Source: Diplolepis rosae (Eukaryota; Arthropoda; Insecta; Hymenoptera; Diplolepididae). Taken from it: DNA of 64,000 nt. Made by a program: the position numbers and the translations under genes. The notes beneath the pieces were generated by a model. That model was not told the origin of the DNA and did not search any database. It saw only the letters and a program-made list of their open reading frames with translations. Shown here one piece after another: positions 31,750 through 44,557 of this stretch. The DNA is taken from the NCBI GenBank assembly GCA_030998225.1, contig JAPYXD010000553.1, positions 620,001 through 684,000 on the forward strand. The letters are read 5' to 3'. Each line of letters starts with the position of its first letter. Within the stretch, counting starts at the first letter, position 1.

Positions 31750-34068
31750 CATAAGCAGTACAAAATCTCAATGTGATCTACTCTAAGAAACATTCATTAG
31801 GTAAAATCCAAAATTTCAATATCGGCCTCTAACGACAAAGAAAGCTACAAATTTGGATGATTACATTTTCCTGGAATGCATGTTTTTCTTTTATATACCA
31901 AAAAGGTGCTCGACTTTCACATTTGTTTGAAAAGTTGCTTAAAACTAAAGGTACCGTTCTCGAACAATTATAACATCAATCCTGGAAGAATATAGAACTT
32001 CCCAAAACTATTTTCGAAAATTAATAAATAAGTAAGACATGGTGGGTCCAAAAGTAAAATTTTAAATAACAAATTCCACATAGTCGTCTCTTATTTATAA
32101 ACCAAAGTCACTATTATTGATAAAACTAACACTAGTTTAAACTTATATACTATTAAAAAATAAAAAAATTAAAAATTAAATTTTCTAATCAAAAGGATAC
32201 TCATAATTTCAAATCTTTAAATTTTTTTTAAAAATAATAATGAAAAATAACAATTATGCAAATGATTTCTTTTTTATTATTAATGCTTTTATTTTTAATA
32301 TGACTGTTTTTATAGGAAACTAACCTAATTTTTTTCAAACGGATTGCCATGTTCTGAATTCTCGTGATAAAATTCAAAATGGAATAATAATATATGTCTG
32401 TCAACAAGGTTAAAGACCATTTGAAATAGTTAATGATTCTATCAGAAGATGTTTGTTTGCGAAACTAATTAGTAATGATCAAATTATTGTTTCAATTAAT
32501 GTCATGTCTAAAAAAGGAAATTTATAATTTTATCGTGTTCTGACTGCAGGGTAGTCTTTGAGTCGCCTTTTACACAAATCACAGGATGAAAAAAAAAGGA
32601 GATTCTCTTGCTTAGGTTAATATAATAACCGCTGCCACGCAAAATATTGTACATAAACTAGGCACGAAGCTATTGAGACTTTAGCCTCTTTAAAATTTTC
32701 TACTTCATTTTATTTTCATTATCCGTATTTTTGATTTATTCGAAATTTAAAATGCCCCACCTCACATTGCTTGGGTTTTATACACTCCATTATGCAGGTG
32801 ACAAATGCAAACTATAATAATATTTTCAAAAATATAAAGGATTAATGTGCATTCATGTTAAGTTTGGTAGCTTTTAAATTGAAACCCATTCAAGTTAGTA
32901 AACATAATCAAAATTATAAACAGATTGAAATTCAAATTCAAATTCAAATTCAGGTAAAAGTATTTCGAATCCAACTCACAGGCTCATTTATGTGTAAAAA
33001 GGGGTTAAACAGAAACTTCCAAAGGCACATCTAAATTATCTTTCTTTCAGCATCAATTACATTGTTTTCTTTTCCAGCACTACGGAACGTGAATAAAGTT
33101 TTTGAGCCTTACTTTCGTAAAAACAAATCAACTTCTTTTTCATAAATTATTCATAAAGTATCTTTTTAAATTAATATAATTGACTAATTATTATAATTAT
33201 CATTTTCGATATATATAATATAATTATTAATTGAAATTTGATATACATTTTTTTAAAACTACATAGGAAGTTGAATAAAAATGAATAATTAAAACATTAA
33301 AAATCAAAATTCCATTGATATCAAAAAGTATCTTGTGCGGGAGCGTTGAAAGGAAGGTTCTTTTATTTTTTTGTGTTGTATATTTTGAAAATATGGATTT
33401 TATAATTGCAAATTCCAAATCATTGTGCATAAGGAATTTAATTTCACCTACATATAATTTATCAAAAAGCATTTCAAGATCACTGCAGGAAACAATTGGA
33501 CGAAATGAATTTTATATCAAGGATAGTTGGAGTTTCAAACACAAAATTAATACTTTAAGTATACGAAAAATTTCACTATCATTTCAACAGACGGTGTATC
33601 TATGTACACCAACATCACTTGGGATTTAATTACTAACTCTATCAAAAAAAAAAAATTTCAACTGTTATTAAATCTTTATAATTATACTAAGAATACTCAT
33701 ACTCTTGACTTGCACTGATCCTTAATTAATAATGTTGATGTTGGTAATTGTGATTCATTTAAGTCTGATAATACAGAAGAAAATGGTTTGCTAACATAGT
33801 ATTTCTCTTATAAAACTTTTTCAAGTAATTGTCATTTTATTTTACATGTAGGTAAATAAATTTTGAGATTGCTTTAAGGTAAATATTACATTCACATAAC
33901 CAGATACCAGAAAAACATTAAAAAAAAAAAAAAAGGGTTGGAATTAAATGTCTAAGTATAAAAATGTCTTAAAGTGACGTTCGTGCATGAAATTGTAAAT
34001 TATATACATATATACATTTAAGGTTACATATAATATTGCACATGAATGTATAATAATTTTCTACGGCG
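31750..34068 (+). other. Element Z internal DNA with two conserved blocks
   Basis: Mostly AT-rich and non-coding. ATAATAACCGCTGCCACGC (32621-32640) and AAATTTAAAATGCCCCACCT (about 32744-32763) recur in the same order in Y on the minus strand (about 50095-50071 and 49922-49896). A 104-codon frame (33315-33629) has no recognisable motif. Confidence 0.45.
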
Positions 34069-34998
34069 CTAATCGTTGGGAGCCCAGCAGCATGAAACAC
34101 CTCCAGAATGTCGCTGAAAACGGAAACATGGATTATTAAGCAAATTCAAGTAACAATTACGAAAAAAGAAGAGAACAATGAAAGCACTCACCAGTTCCCA
34201 GCGAGCCACGCGTGGTATCTCCGACAAAGGACTTCCGAGGTACTGGACCCAGAGCAACTCGAAAGCTCTGTCCATTACCTGGTAGCCCCGTCCCTCCGGA
34301 GCTTCAAGACTTAGAAAAGGGCTAGAAAAATAAAAGCAAGGCGTTAACACAAAGAAATAAGAAAAATTATTCAGAAACACCCCAAATTAGGTACTTACAA
34401 GGAAGTTTCTGGGTTTTCACCCTCGGCACCCCTCCACATTTCAACAGGGTACTCGCAGTGATTACAACGCAAGGGATGCAGAAAAGGAACCTAGAAAATA
34501 CACAAAAGAGTCAATACCAGACCAAATAAGAAAAAGAAGGAAGACAAAAGTTAAATAATCAGACTTACAGGAGCCCAGTAACCTCGACAGTACCACTGAA
34601 ACTCGCCTTCGTCCCAGCGATATTCTTGAACCCACTGCGAATTGGGACATGGCATCGAAGTGCTGCGCTGTCGCCGGCGGTCACGAGGCCATCTACCCCG
34701 CCTGGGAAAAGACACGGGAAGCCACTCGGGGCTCAAGTTGACAATATATCTAAATGGAGCAAGCAGACACTTCGAACTTATATGAAAAATAAGAAACATC
34801 ACCAGGGTAACTTGAAAATGAGAATTTCTTTACTTACCCTGATTCGCCGCCAGCAACTGCCCTCCTAACAGCCAGTTCTGCAGTCCTCGCCGACGCCATT
34901 GATTTAACCGTGGCCTCCATGCTCCGGAAGGTAGAAAAAAACCTACACTGAACACTTGACCCCTCCGACCACTCTCGAGAAATATCAGATGTTGACAT
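34069..34998 (-). CDS. Gene A: five-exon small protein of an unrecognised family, antisense in element Z
   Basis: Exons on the minus strand: 34998-34838, 34701-34569, 34490-34399, 34321-34192, 34113-34069. All four introns are GT-AG and under 140 bases, and the exon phases (2, 0, 2, 0) join into one frame of 186 residues with no stop. I chose ATG 34998 (MSTSDIS) because the frame upstream is non-similar. Exon 1 is Ser/Ala/Arg-rich. Exon 2 is basic, then WVQEYRWDEGEFQWYCRGYW. Exon 3 has HPLRCNHCEYP and MWRG. Exon 4 has GYQ, WVQYLG and ends ARWEL. Exon 5 has 14 residues. Two related copies (53135-53872 and 61186-61868) share the conserved Trp, Tyr and Gly positions. No signal peptide or membrane segment is seen. 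Function unknown. Confidence 0.7.
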
Positions 34999-35327
34999 CG
35001 TGGTTACGATTAAAAAGAACTTGGTAAAGTCGACCGTATTAGTCACGACAAAAAAGGCAACTAACTGACATTTCGTCAAGATAAAATTTAAAAAAAAAAC
35101 AACAAAACAAAAAAACAAACTGTGTAAACGACAAGAACAAATATCATATCTTAATTTTTGGATAAACCTTTGGAAAACAAAAAAACAAAAATTATACAAT
35201 AGCAAGACGAATAGGTGTTTTATCGCGACGGTGTATCAAATTTCCTGTAAATATGATTTTATAACCATGTAAGGATTTGAAATTTCATTCCCGAACCTCC
35301 AGTTTGTTGGGGACGAAAACAGCAAAT

Positions 35328-35340
35328 TCCGGGGGTGGTT
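35328..35340 (+). other. 3' polypurine tract of element Z
   Basis: TTCCGGGGGTGGTT directly precedes TGTTACGAGCG, the start of the 3' LTR. The same junction is seen reversed in Y at 48372-48386. Confidence 0.8.
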
Positions 35341-38300
35341 TGTTACGAGCGTATCAAGGAAGCGGAAGTTTTCCAAAATTCGTGATAATAAATCATTAAA
35401 TAAAATTGTATGCCACTTGAAGCGCACGTAACCCGAGCACCTTGACAAGACCGCTGATGCAGCGCATCAATGCTCGGATCGAAGACTTTAAAAAAAATGG
35501 TTGGTTCAGGAAGGAAATTTCCAATCTTGCTACTTTGAGCCAAATAGTTATTAAATTTAAATTATTATTACACTACCGTCGGAAATTGTGCGCTCGATGC
35601 TTGTTATCGGTATTAAAAATCACTGCTGACTTTGAACCACGATATCCCAGTGAAAAAAAAGAGATAGGGCATTTTTAAAAATACAGTTGGAAAGCTTATG
35701 AAATGCCACGTCTAGTGATGCTCAATGAATATTTTTCTGACTTTCTGAAAATAATACAGCACGTAAGGAGTTAAAAAAAAAAATTCAAGATTTTTTCAAA
35801 TTCTCTACCTCAACTTCAACTTTTTGCATGACCTAGGAAAAATGTTTTCAATATCTGAAAATTATACGACATAGAGTCTAAAATCTTATCTTTAATTTAA
35901 GCCAAGAAAACTTCTAAAATATTCATGGGTACCTGAGATACGATTAAAAATGTTCAATCGTATCTGAGTTGAATTTTAATCGACGATCACGCTTCTCGGC
36001 CGGTTTGTTGCTCCCCCACGTAGTTGAGGCAGGACCGAATAGGCCACGCACAAAGGTGGCGGTTAAGTGGAGCTCTCTTATATGTTCTTTGATCCAAGAA
36101 CGTGTTTCCTTTATTTCCTTTCCTTTTATTCTTAGTTGATATTTACAATGACTATTAAAATTTTTATTAATGTTCTAGTTTATAAGAATTTCAAGAAATA
36201 AAAAATTTCTACATATCATTTTTCTATTCGTTAATATGGGGATGATATTGGATTTAAATAATTTTTAATAATCACAAATAACAATAAATATTTTTTCAAA
36301 TTTAGAATAATTAGAAATAAAAATTACTAATGAAAAGAATCAAAAATAAATATAATTTATGCGGGAACCACATAAGCGCCACCTTTGTGCGTGGCCTATT
36401 CGGTCCTGTCTCAACTACGTGGGGGAGCAACAAACCGGCCGAGAAGCGTGATCGTCGATTAAAATTCAACTCAGATATGATTGAACATTTTAAATCGTGT
36501 CTCGGGTACCCATGAATATTTTTTAAGTTTTCTTGGCTTAAATTAAAGATAAGATTTTAGACTCTATGTCGTATAATTTTCAGATATTGAAAACATTTTT
36601 CCTAGGTCATGCAAAAAGTTGAAGTTGAGGTAGAGAATTTGAAAAAATCTTGAATTTTTTTTTTTAACTCCTCACGTGCTGTATTATTTTCAGAAGGTCA
36701 AAAAAATATTTGTTGAAAATCACTAGACGTGAAATTTCATAAGCTTTCTAACTGTATTTTTAAAAATGCCCTATCTCTTTTTTTCACTGAGATATCGTGG
36801 TTCAAAGTCAGGAGTGATTTTTAATAGCGCTCACAAGCACCGTGCGCACAATTTCTGACGGTAGTGTATATAACTTCATCGTTAAGATGTTATTGATTTT
36901 GATGTACTTAAACATGCAAATGATAGATCAAAGTCAATGAAATTGTACATTATGAAAAATTGGTATACATTCATATTTTAATAAGTAACTTTTCAATCAA
37001 AATATATCAAAATTAAAGTTAGCATTATTAAAATACATGCATGAAGTATATTAAAATTAAAGATTAAAAGCTGTATCCTTATTAAGATGGAAGTATTTCG
37101 AATTTAATATTCGCTACTGAAAATCAAACTTCCATTATATGCGATGAAAGTTTAATACAGACATTTTTAACAGTATTCCAACAAATTTTATCCGAGTAAT
37201 AATTTACCAAATTAATTCGAAGTTAAAACTAAAATTGGAATAAAGGCAGGATCATTATAAATATAAATGACGAAAACTAATAGGTAAATATCTGTGGGCA
37301 CTTATATAATCACATGTGTTATATTTGTATATTCTAGGTTATATTATATTGTTTTAGATTATTAATGTAAATAATAAAAACTAACGCGCGAATATCTGTA
37401 CAAATTAAAATGATCGCACATTTTGGTTTGTATTAATTCTAAATTATATTATATTATGTTTCAAATATATATTTGTATATATGGATATATATATATATAT
37501 ATAGCTTAGAACTGCAAAACAACACGAACTCTTCAAAATTTCCATTCATACTGTTTCTAAATAAATGTAAACTGTAGGAAAATATTATAAATTGGCACAG
37601 GATTCAGATGACTGGAAAGTAAAAGCAGGAAGGAGAATGCAAGTCTTAAAGAAATAAATTTAAGAATCGAAATATTTAAAAAAAAAAACAGTACGTTAGC
37701 GCACATAGTCATTTTTCAGCTCTATCTGGCTACGTTGTGAGAAAATAATACATTAAAATCAGACTCAAAACGTGGAAAATCTCTCAAACACAAGTATCAG
37801 TGATGTTTAGTTTTTCCATAGTTTTCAAATAGTTTCGACCTAGTTTTTATATACTTTTCCCTACATCCCCTTCCGAATTTCCTATTTATGTTTTGTTAAA
37901 CGCATAAGTACTACGGTGCTTTTCCATAAACACTATAAACTAAAAATATTATAAACAAATCTTGATAGCTGCAAGTTACCATAGCCAGTGCAGACGATTT
38001 TTCTGAAAAGGATCTGAACCATTGTTTTTTCTAATTATGAAAAATATTTAAGGTGTCAGAGTCCAGAATTAATAATCAACAAAATCGATTTAATTATTTT
38101 ATATCGATATTCGATTTATTGGTGTCATGAAATATGATCCAAAAATTTCAACTATGTCAGAAATATCCATTTCATCACAAAGTTCACTTGGCAACAGGTA
38201 TTAACAAGTAGGCTACCAAGTAGTTAGGCAACCGGTAATTGCAAAATTACCAGTAAGCATGAATTCCTTCCAAAAATCAGGCCACCCAGAAAAATCCCAA

Positions 38301-38940
38301 AATCATCAAGATGCCCCACCTAAGCATCATCGATACAAGTCTATAAAACGAATCAATTAGAAATAAAAAATTCGCAGTCACTCGAGCAACCTGGTACTAA
38401 CCAGAACTACTCGGACAGTAGAGAATGTAGTTTTTCTATTTTGCCCGTCCGCGGTTCGGAACAAGTACATCCTATCACCTGAATAGTTGACTTAGATTCG
38501 TAAAAAGGCCTAGCCAGGGCCACAAATTGGGGATTGTACTTGGGCGGACGTAAATACTTCTATAATCTTTCCTCCGACGAAAGCCGTTCACGGGGTTGTC
38601 GCGCTAAAAAATTATACAAGTAAAATTTTTACCACTACGCTTCCCGCTGAAATAATATTTTGAGTGCGTCTGTGGTCGGTTAGCCGCGAGAGTTAACTGT
38701 GCGTGTACAGCCTGGCGTTGAAAACCTAGCTAGTTAAATACTAACTAGCTAAGGAAATCTACATCTCGTCGAATCTCAAAACGACGAGGAGTTATTTCCT
38801 TATAACCAGAAATAGGTTTATTGTGAGACAGGAGTGGCGAAGGACAGGCAATTTAAAAGTACAGCCTCCCTTCTAGTTCAAAGATATCCATTTCTTTATA
38901 ACCTTAAAGCTATAAGGTTGAAACAAAAAAAAAGGTATAA
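35341..38940 (+). repeat. 3' LTR of element Z with a foldback insertion
   Basis: 35341-35570 and 36867-37207 match the 5' LTR. 37208 to about 38940 corresponds, with divergence, to the reverse complement of the middle of Y's LTR (59-60 kb region) and of 20210-21227. The right limit is uncertain because an inverted LTR fragment follows. Confidence 0.6.
35571..36866. mobile_element. Foldback element with ~500-bp inverted arms, TA target duplication
   Basis: Tips are CACTACCGTC and GACGGTAGTG. Arms 35571-about 36075 and about 36365-36866 are near-identical inverted copies. The 290-bp centre is AT-rich with no transposase. The matching site in the 5' LTR (28550-28565) is empty, and comparison shows that only TA was duplicated (35569-35570, 36867-36868). 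This suggests a Tc1/mariner-type mobiliser. Confidence 0.9.
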
Positions 38941-38989
38941 TAAGGGCTGGAGAAGAAGGCTGTCTTCGAGGAAACCCTTAATTTTCTGA

Positions 38990-39935
38990 CCCAATTGGGC
39001 TTCAAGAACTTTGTGAGGTGTGACCAAATCTAGTCACTCTTGTTCTTTCTTATTTCACCGACGGTACGTGGTCACAAACTTGCACACACGCACACGAATT
39101 TTCGACACTTCTGTCTTGTTAATTTTATAAAAATTAAAAGACGGATGGCTTCGAACCAGAAAGCAAACAGTTCTATTAAATTGTTTTATTTCTCCACTTT
39201 TAATCTTTTATAACCTTAATGTGGCTCCTCAAAAAATATCCCTTCTTCGTTTTGAGATTTGGTGAAAGGGTGGTTTTTCGGAATTTTGGTTTTCAACGCC
39301 AGGCTGTGAACGCACAGTCAATACTTGTGGCTACCCGACCACAGACACACTCAAAATATTATTTTGGTGCGAAGTGCAGTGGTAGAAATATGACGAATAT
39401 TTTCTAGCGCGACAACCCCGTAAACGGTTTTCGTCGGAGGAAAGATTTCGAGATTATTTACGTCCGCCCAAGTGTGTGTACTTTTACCGACCTTGTTGAT
39501 TTTTAACAACACATATGTTCCGAACTGCGGACGGGCAAAAGCGAAGATCCTTGTTTCGGTCTCTAGAGTTCTTATCCGGAGTAAGAAGCTTGTCAGACTG
39601 CGATTTTGATTTTAGTTTATTTCACCTCGTCGACTCGCATTGATGTTATTCAGGTGGGGAATAATGATGACTTAGAATTATTTTCAAGTGGCGTGATTTC
39701 TATGGGAAAGGAATTTGTGCTGACACTGGATTTACCAAATACTTGGTAGCTTTGGAATTTCTCTCGCCCGTTACCAAGTGAGGATTTTTTTCTTCACTTG
39801 GCCATTTTATTAATTTATAACGATTCCTGGGACGTACTATAATAATTTCAGAATTTTATAAGTCGTAGATCAATATCAGAATCTGAAGTCGACCTTTCGG
39901 ATTTTAATTTAGGATCTGATACCTCAACAATTTTG
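38990..39935 (-). repeat. X-family LTR fragment in minus orientation
   Basis: Runs parallel to 20100-20950 and is an inverted, diverged copy of 38900-37980. Shared blocks include TTTTCAACGCCAGGCTGT (39288), GCGCGACAACCCCG (39407) and ACGTCCGCCCAA (39461). Together with Z's 3' LTR it makes a large inverted repeat centred near 38.97 kb. Confidence 0.6.
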
Positions 39936-41273
39936 TATACTTTCAGAAAAATGTTGGTTCAGATTCCCTTGGCAATATGTCACTCATTGGCTAACAAGAT
40001 TTCGTGGCCGACGTTTTTCAAATTAATTTTGACTTACAGGAAGGATATTTAGTGGATTTTAGGTAGGGGTAATAACATAAAAATATTGTCCCACATGTAA
40101 CTTTGATGCCAGCGATGAAGGGACTCAACGAATAGCTCTTAACGCGCATAGGAGTCGCCAGAGTATGTGCGTATGGGCAGCGTAAGCTGCTTACGGTAGA
40201 CGTAAGGTTATCATAGCGTCGCCACAAGGGTTTTACGCGTGCTAACAGCCATTAAGTTTTTTGCTTATGTATTTTCTTTACACTTTACTTTCTCCCTTCT
40301 TTTCCATCCTTATCCCACCTACCTGTGCGCATCATTCTCCTTCTCTCTCGTCTCATAACGTCAATTCCATTATATTTGTGTATGCGTATAGTTAGGTGCC
40401 AATATCTTTGATCATACACATAGTTGGCAAGTACATATATGCACATGTACACAAATTTAATACCCAAGTTGTCATCGCTATAAGTAATTTCTTTCTGCCT
40501 TTCGTTGTTATATTATTCATTATTATTATTATTATATTATATGTAATAAATATAATACACACACACAAATATACATCATACCACAATATACCTCATCATA
40601 CCAAATATATACCATACCTCATCTATTATTACAAATAATTTTCTCCTCTTATATGGAGTTATATTGTCTTCATTCTACGTTTTTAATTTCCTACTATATT
40701 TAGGTCCTTGAACCGACCCCTTACCTGTCTTTGCTGAGTGTGCAAAAATGCTCAGGTTACGAGAACCGCGAATAGATTATCAATTGTTTATTCCAGTATT
40801 TCTTAAAAATATTTCACTTATGGAATAACTTTGAGAAATTTTTATTTTTATTTAAATTTTCATTTAGTTCTTAAATATTCTCGGTTTGCTCGTAAAAGAT
40901 TCGCTTCGATGCAATAATATTTATTAATATTCTGCTCTCGTTACGCGAAAAGAGTTTGTCTAACAATGTAATATTATATTTCTGAGACTAATTTTCAGTT
41001 TTTTTTAAAACTGTTGTAACCATAGCAACCATATCATTGCCAGTTGAAATAATACAGCCGATGCTCATTTTACTCAACTAACGTTCGAAGCACCTCAAGC
41101 GTCGGTGATATATTTATACATTTCAGGTTAACCCTCTGACGCATTGTGATGCCCTGTCGTCGACAACGTTTTACTCAACTCCTTACTATTTCATATGTAA
41201 CGCTTATTGATATTCATTTTGGGTGAATTAGGTATTTATCAAATTCATTTTACCCAACTAGGATTTTATAAAT
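39936..41273. other. No gene recognised; microsatellite-like DNA
   Basis: Contains ATT and CA/TACA-type simple repeats around 40500-40620 and AT-rich sequence. The short frames on both strands lack motifs. Confidence 0.5.
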
Positions 41274-41281
41274 GTTCAAAT

Positions 41282-43098
41282 TAATGATGCAATATCGAAA
41301 GGAAAATATCGATATTTGCAATATCGATATATCAGGAAGAAAAATATCGATATCACTGATATATCGCGAAAGTTTCCGATATATCGATATAATATCGATA
41401 TTAAAGTTTTTTTAAAATTTTAAATAATAATTCAGGTACTTCATTCAATGTAAAAGTAAAACAAATAATTTTCTTTAATTCAATGTAGGTAAAACGACTG
41501 CTGTAACAGTGTTCTTATATCGTGGATCAAATTTACCCCCTCCATTTTACAATTTTATCGAAAAAAATAATAATTCGTCGAACATAATTTGGAAAAATTT
41601 TGTAATTATATTACTTTTTTAAGTTGCTCTTTAACTATATTATAAAATTTTCCAAAATTATTGTTGTTCAATAATCAGGTAAAGTGGAGGAGGTAATATT
41701 CATCCACGATTTGTAAGCACTGTGCAGTAATATTTTTTTTTATTTATGAAGATACAAAAAATTAAGAAGTTAACTTAATTAACTATTTTACATGTTCAAT
41801 ATTTTTATTGACAAAATTTATGAGAACTGATACAAAAAATTTTAAAAACGCATGGAACAAAAATAGAATAGTGTATTTTTAATGTGCTGGAAGTTAGAAC
41901 CGCAAACATAATATTTTCAGAAAATGGGAAAGTCCGCAAAGTCGTGTGCCCAATTGAAGGCTGAGCCGCCATATTTACTTAGGTTGATTACAAAGAATGT
42001 TGCGGTAAATTCAAATTTAGTAAAAAGGGAAAAGTGCAAATATTAAAGAAACAATATGAAATCCATGCTTTTTTACCGGTATTCGTATTGATAGCATACA
42101 TAATTAAACTAATGAAATGAAATTTATTGAATAATACTAAAATATAACTCGGTCATATTTATTATTATGATATATAATGTTGTATATATTTAAAAAGGCA
42201 TATGTATTTATTTCTTAACTATAATTAAATATAAATTTATTATAAATTTATCAAATATAGATTACAGTATTCAACAAGTAAACGTACCTTGGGGTAGTGT
42301 AAAAATTATCTCACGTTCTGAACGTGAACTATTAATAATAGTCACATATAATAACTATTTTTTAAAACAGAAGGGGATGGAGCTTTTTTTCAGTTTTTAA
42401 AACCGTTTATGTACAGGTACATAAGGGTTGAATTATGAAACGCGAATTAATTTATACTAAAAATAGTTATTATATGTGACTATTATTAATAGTTCACGTT
42501 CAGAACGTGAGATAATTTTTACACTACTCCAAGGTACGTTTACTTGTTGAATTCTGTAATCTATATTTGATAAATTTATGATAAATTTATATTTAATTAT
42601 AGTTAAGAAATAAATACATATGCCTATTTAAATATATGCAACATTATATACCATAATAATAAATATTACCGAGTTATATTTTAGTATTATTTAATAAATT
42701 TCATTTCATTAGTTTAATATTATGTATACTATCAATACTCATACCGGTGAAAAAGCATGGATTTCATATTTTTTCTTTAATATTTACACTTTTCCCTTTT
42801 TACTAAATTTGAATTTACCGCAATATTCTTTGTAATCAACCTAAGTAAATATGGCGGCTCAGCCCTTCAATTGGGCACACGACTTTGCATTGAATGTGCA
42901 TCCAGTGTATTATAGAGATTAGTGATTCCACTATTTCCACTTAAATGTTAAATATCGATCAGGAAAAATATCGGTTTTGGGGAAAATATCGATATCCCAT
43001 ATCGAATATCGGTATGGAAAATATCGATATGAAGTGTCGATATATCAAGAGGAAAATATCGATATGTTCGATATTTCGATATCGATATTGCATCACTA
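41282..43098. mobile_element. hAT-like non-autonomous element with 8-bp target duplication
   Basis: Tips TAATGATGCAATATCGA (left) and TCGATATTGCATCACTA (right) are inverted repeats of the YARNG type seen in hAT elements. GTTCAAAT is duplicated at 41274-41281 and 43099-43106. Both subterminal regions (41288-41405 and 42944-43090) are packed with AATATCGATAT palindromes. No transposase is present. The interior contains a large palindrome (41936-42888). Confidence 0.8.
41936..42888. repeat. Large palindrome inside the hAT-like element
   Basis: Arms 41936-42362 and 42460-42888 are inverted copies of about 428 bases with roughly 97 bases between them. The tips read GCAAAGTCGTGTGCCC. Near the inner ends is the short perfect palindrome CACGTTCTGAACGTG in each arm. 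Confidence 0.85.
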
Positions 43099-43565
43099 GT
43101 TCAAATGTCCTTAAGTCCCAAGTTTAATTGACAGAGTTGAGTAAACTTACTTTAACTATTTTTCTCCGTGTAATAGTACAGTATTTAACTGTTCATTGTG
43201 ATTCATATTTAAAAAGTCTTGTTGTATTTTTATTCTTTCACAAATTATTTTCAACTTTGAATCATTTAAATTTATGAAATGGATTTCATACAATATACTT
43301 CAAAATTTTCCACTCTTTAGAATACATCGGGTTGGGGGGACGGGGGTTTCGTTTGCATTGATATTAGTTCTTGCTATCAAAACTTGGCGGCGCTGATCCT
43401 CATTTTCACTTGTTTAAGTACCCTCCTAAAATACATGGTAGTGGCCGCACTGTGAGTCGTACTTCAGACTGCGAGAGTGAAGAATGCAGAGAAGGATCAC
43501 GATTAGTCATTGTTGGACATGATTCGGTTAGAGTTTGATTCGATTGTGACATTGCGGATCCTGCA

Positions 43566-44557
43566 TTGACCCATTTGATTGCTACAATCGTGATTTATTT
43601 CTGCAAGAAAGACGAGGGCGCATTAGCGCAAACAGATGAAGCGAAATTTGGGAATAAGATGACAATGTCAATAGCGAACGCAATAAAAAGCGAAAGATTG
43701 AAAATCAATGTGGAGACAAGACGCCAATCCCAATTCAGAACAGATTCGGAATATTCGAAAACGCCGAAGAAGAAACCGAAGCAGAAATGGAGCAAGAAGA
43801 ACAACTCTTGTTAACTAAAAAAGTGAGAATACCACCAATCGTGGTGACCGGAAGAACAAATCAGCCTACCTAGCTCCTGGGGAAAATTAACGGCACAACC
43901 GCCTCTAAAAAATCCACGGGTAAATATACACCGAATGGATCTACAATCTACGCCGAAAATACGGATAGCTATAAACTAATCAAAGAAAACCTGGATCAGC
44001 AGAAGATACCATACTTTACATATGCTACGCCCCAGGAAAAGCCGAAGCATATAGTACTCAAAGGAATGGCTGACTGCAACCCGGATGCACTTCAAGAAGA
44101 AATTAAAGCACAGAGAATAGAAGTCCTAAGATGTACTCAACTTAAACAGAAAGGTGACCCGCAATATCCCTACCGTATTTATCTGATCACAGTCAAGCAT
44201 TCAGTAGACTTAAAGGATCTAAGAAAAATTAAGTACATATATTACTTGAAAATAAGGTGGGAGAGGTATAGAAATACAAGGAGAGTGACTCAGTGCCACA
44301 GGTGCCAAATGTTTGGGCACGGAACTAATCATTGCCATAACAAGCCCAGATGCGTCAAGTGTCGTGAAAATCACCTGACAATCAATTGCGATAAAAAAAA
44401 AGAAGAAAAACCACAATGCATCAACTGCATGGGGTCACATCCGGCTAATTACTCAGGGTATCCTAAATACCAAGAGCACCTTAGTAAAGTAACTGGTAAA
44501 ACAAGAAGCAGATTAAACAGCAATAGATTGGAGAGAGCAGTACAGCACACATCATGA
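43566..44557 (+). pseudogene. Jockey-like ORF1 (gag-like)
   Basis: Best frame 44066-44557 (163 codons). YPYRIYLITV and KIKYIYYLKIRWERYRN are followed by CHRCQMFGHGTNHC, CVKCRENHLTINC and CINCMGSHPANYSG. This is the pre-C2HC plus knuckle layout of Jockey-clade ORF1 proteins. The N-terminal part (from 43566) is in other frames with a basic PKKKPKQKWSKK tract, so the gene is broken. Confidence 0.7.

Larger units (their letters stand above)
28328..38940 (+). mobile_element. Element Z: X-family LTR element carrying an antisense spliced gene
   Basis: 5' LTR 28328-29237, a tRNA-Leu-type primer-binding site, about 6 kb internal DNA, a polypurine tract and a 3' LTR from 35341. No gag, protease, reverse transcriptase or integrase motif is visible. 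Internal parts are a leader hairpin (about 29600-29680), an internal copy of the purine tract (31378-31391), a short sense frame (31535-31747), conserved non-coding blocks (32622-32650 and 32745-32766) and, antisense, gene A (34069-34998). Element Y shares these parts. The superfamily is unassigned. Confidence 0.7.
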
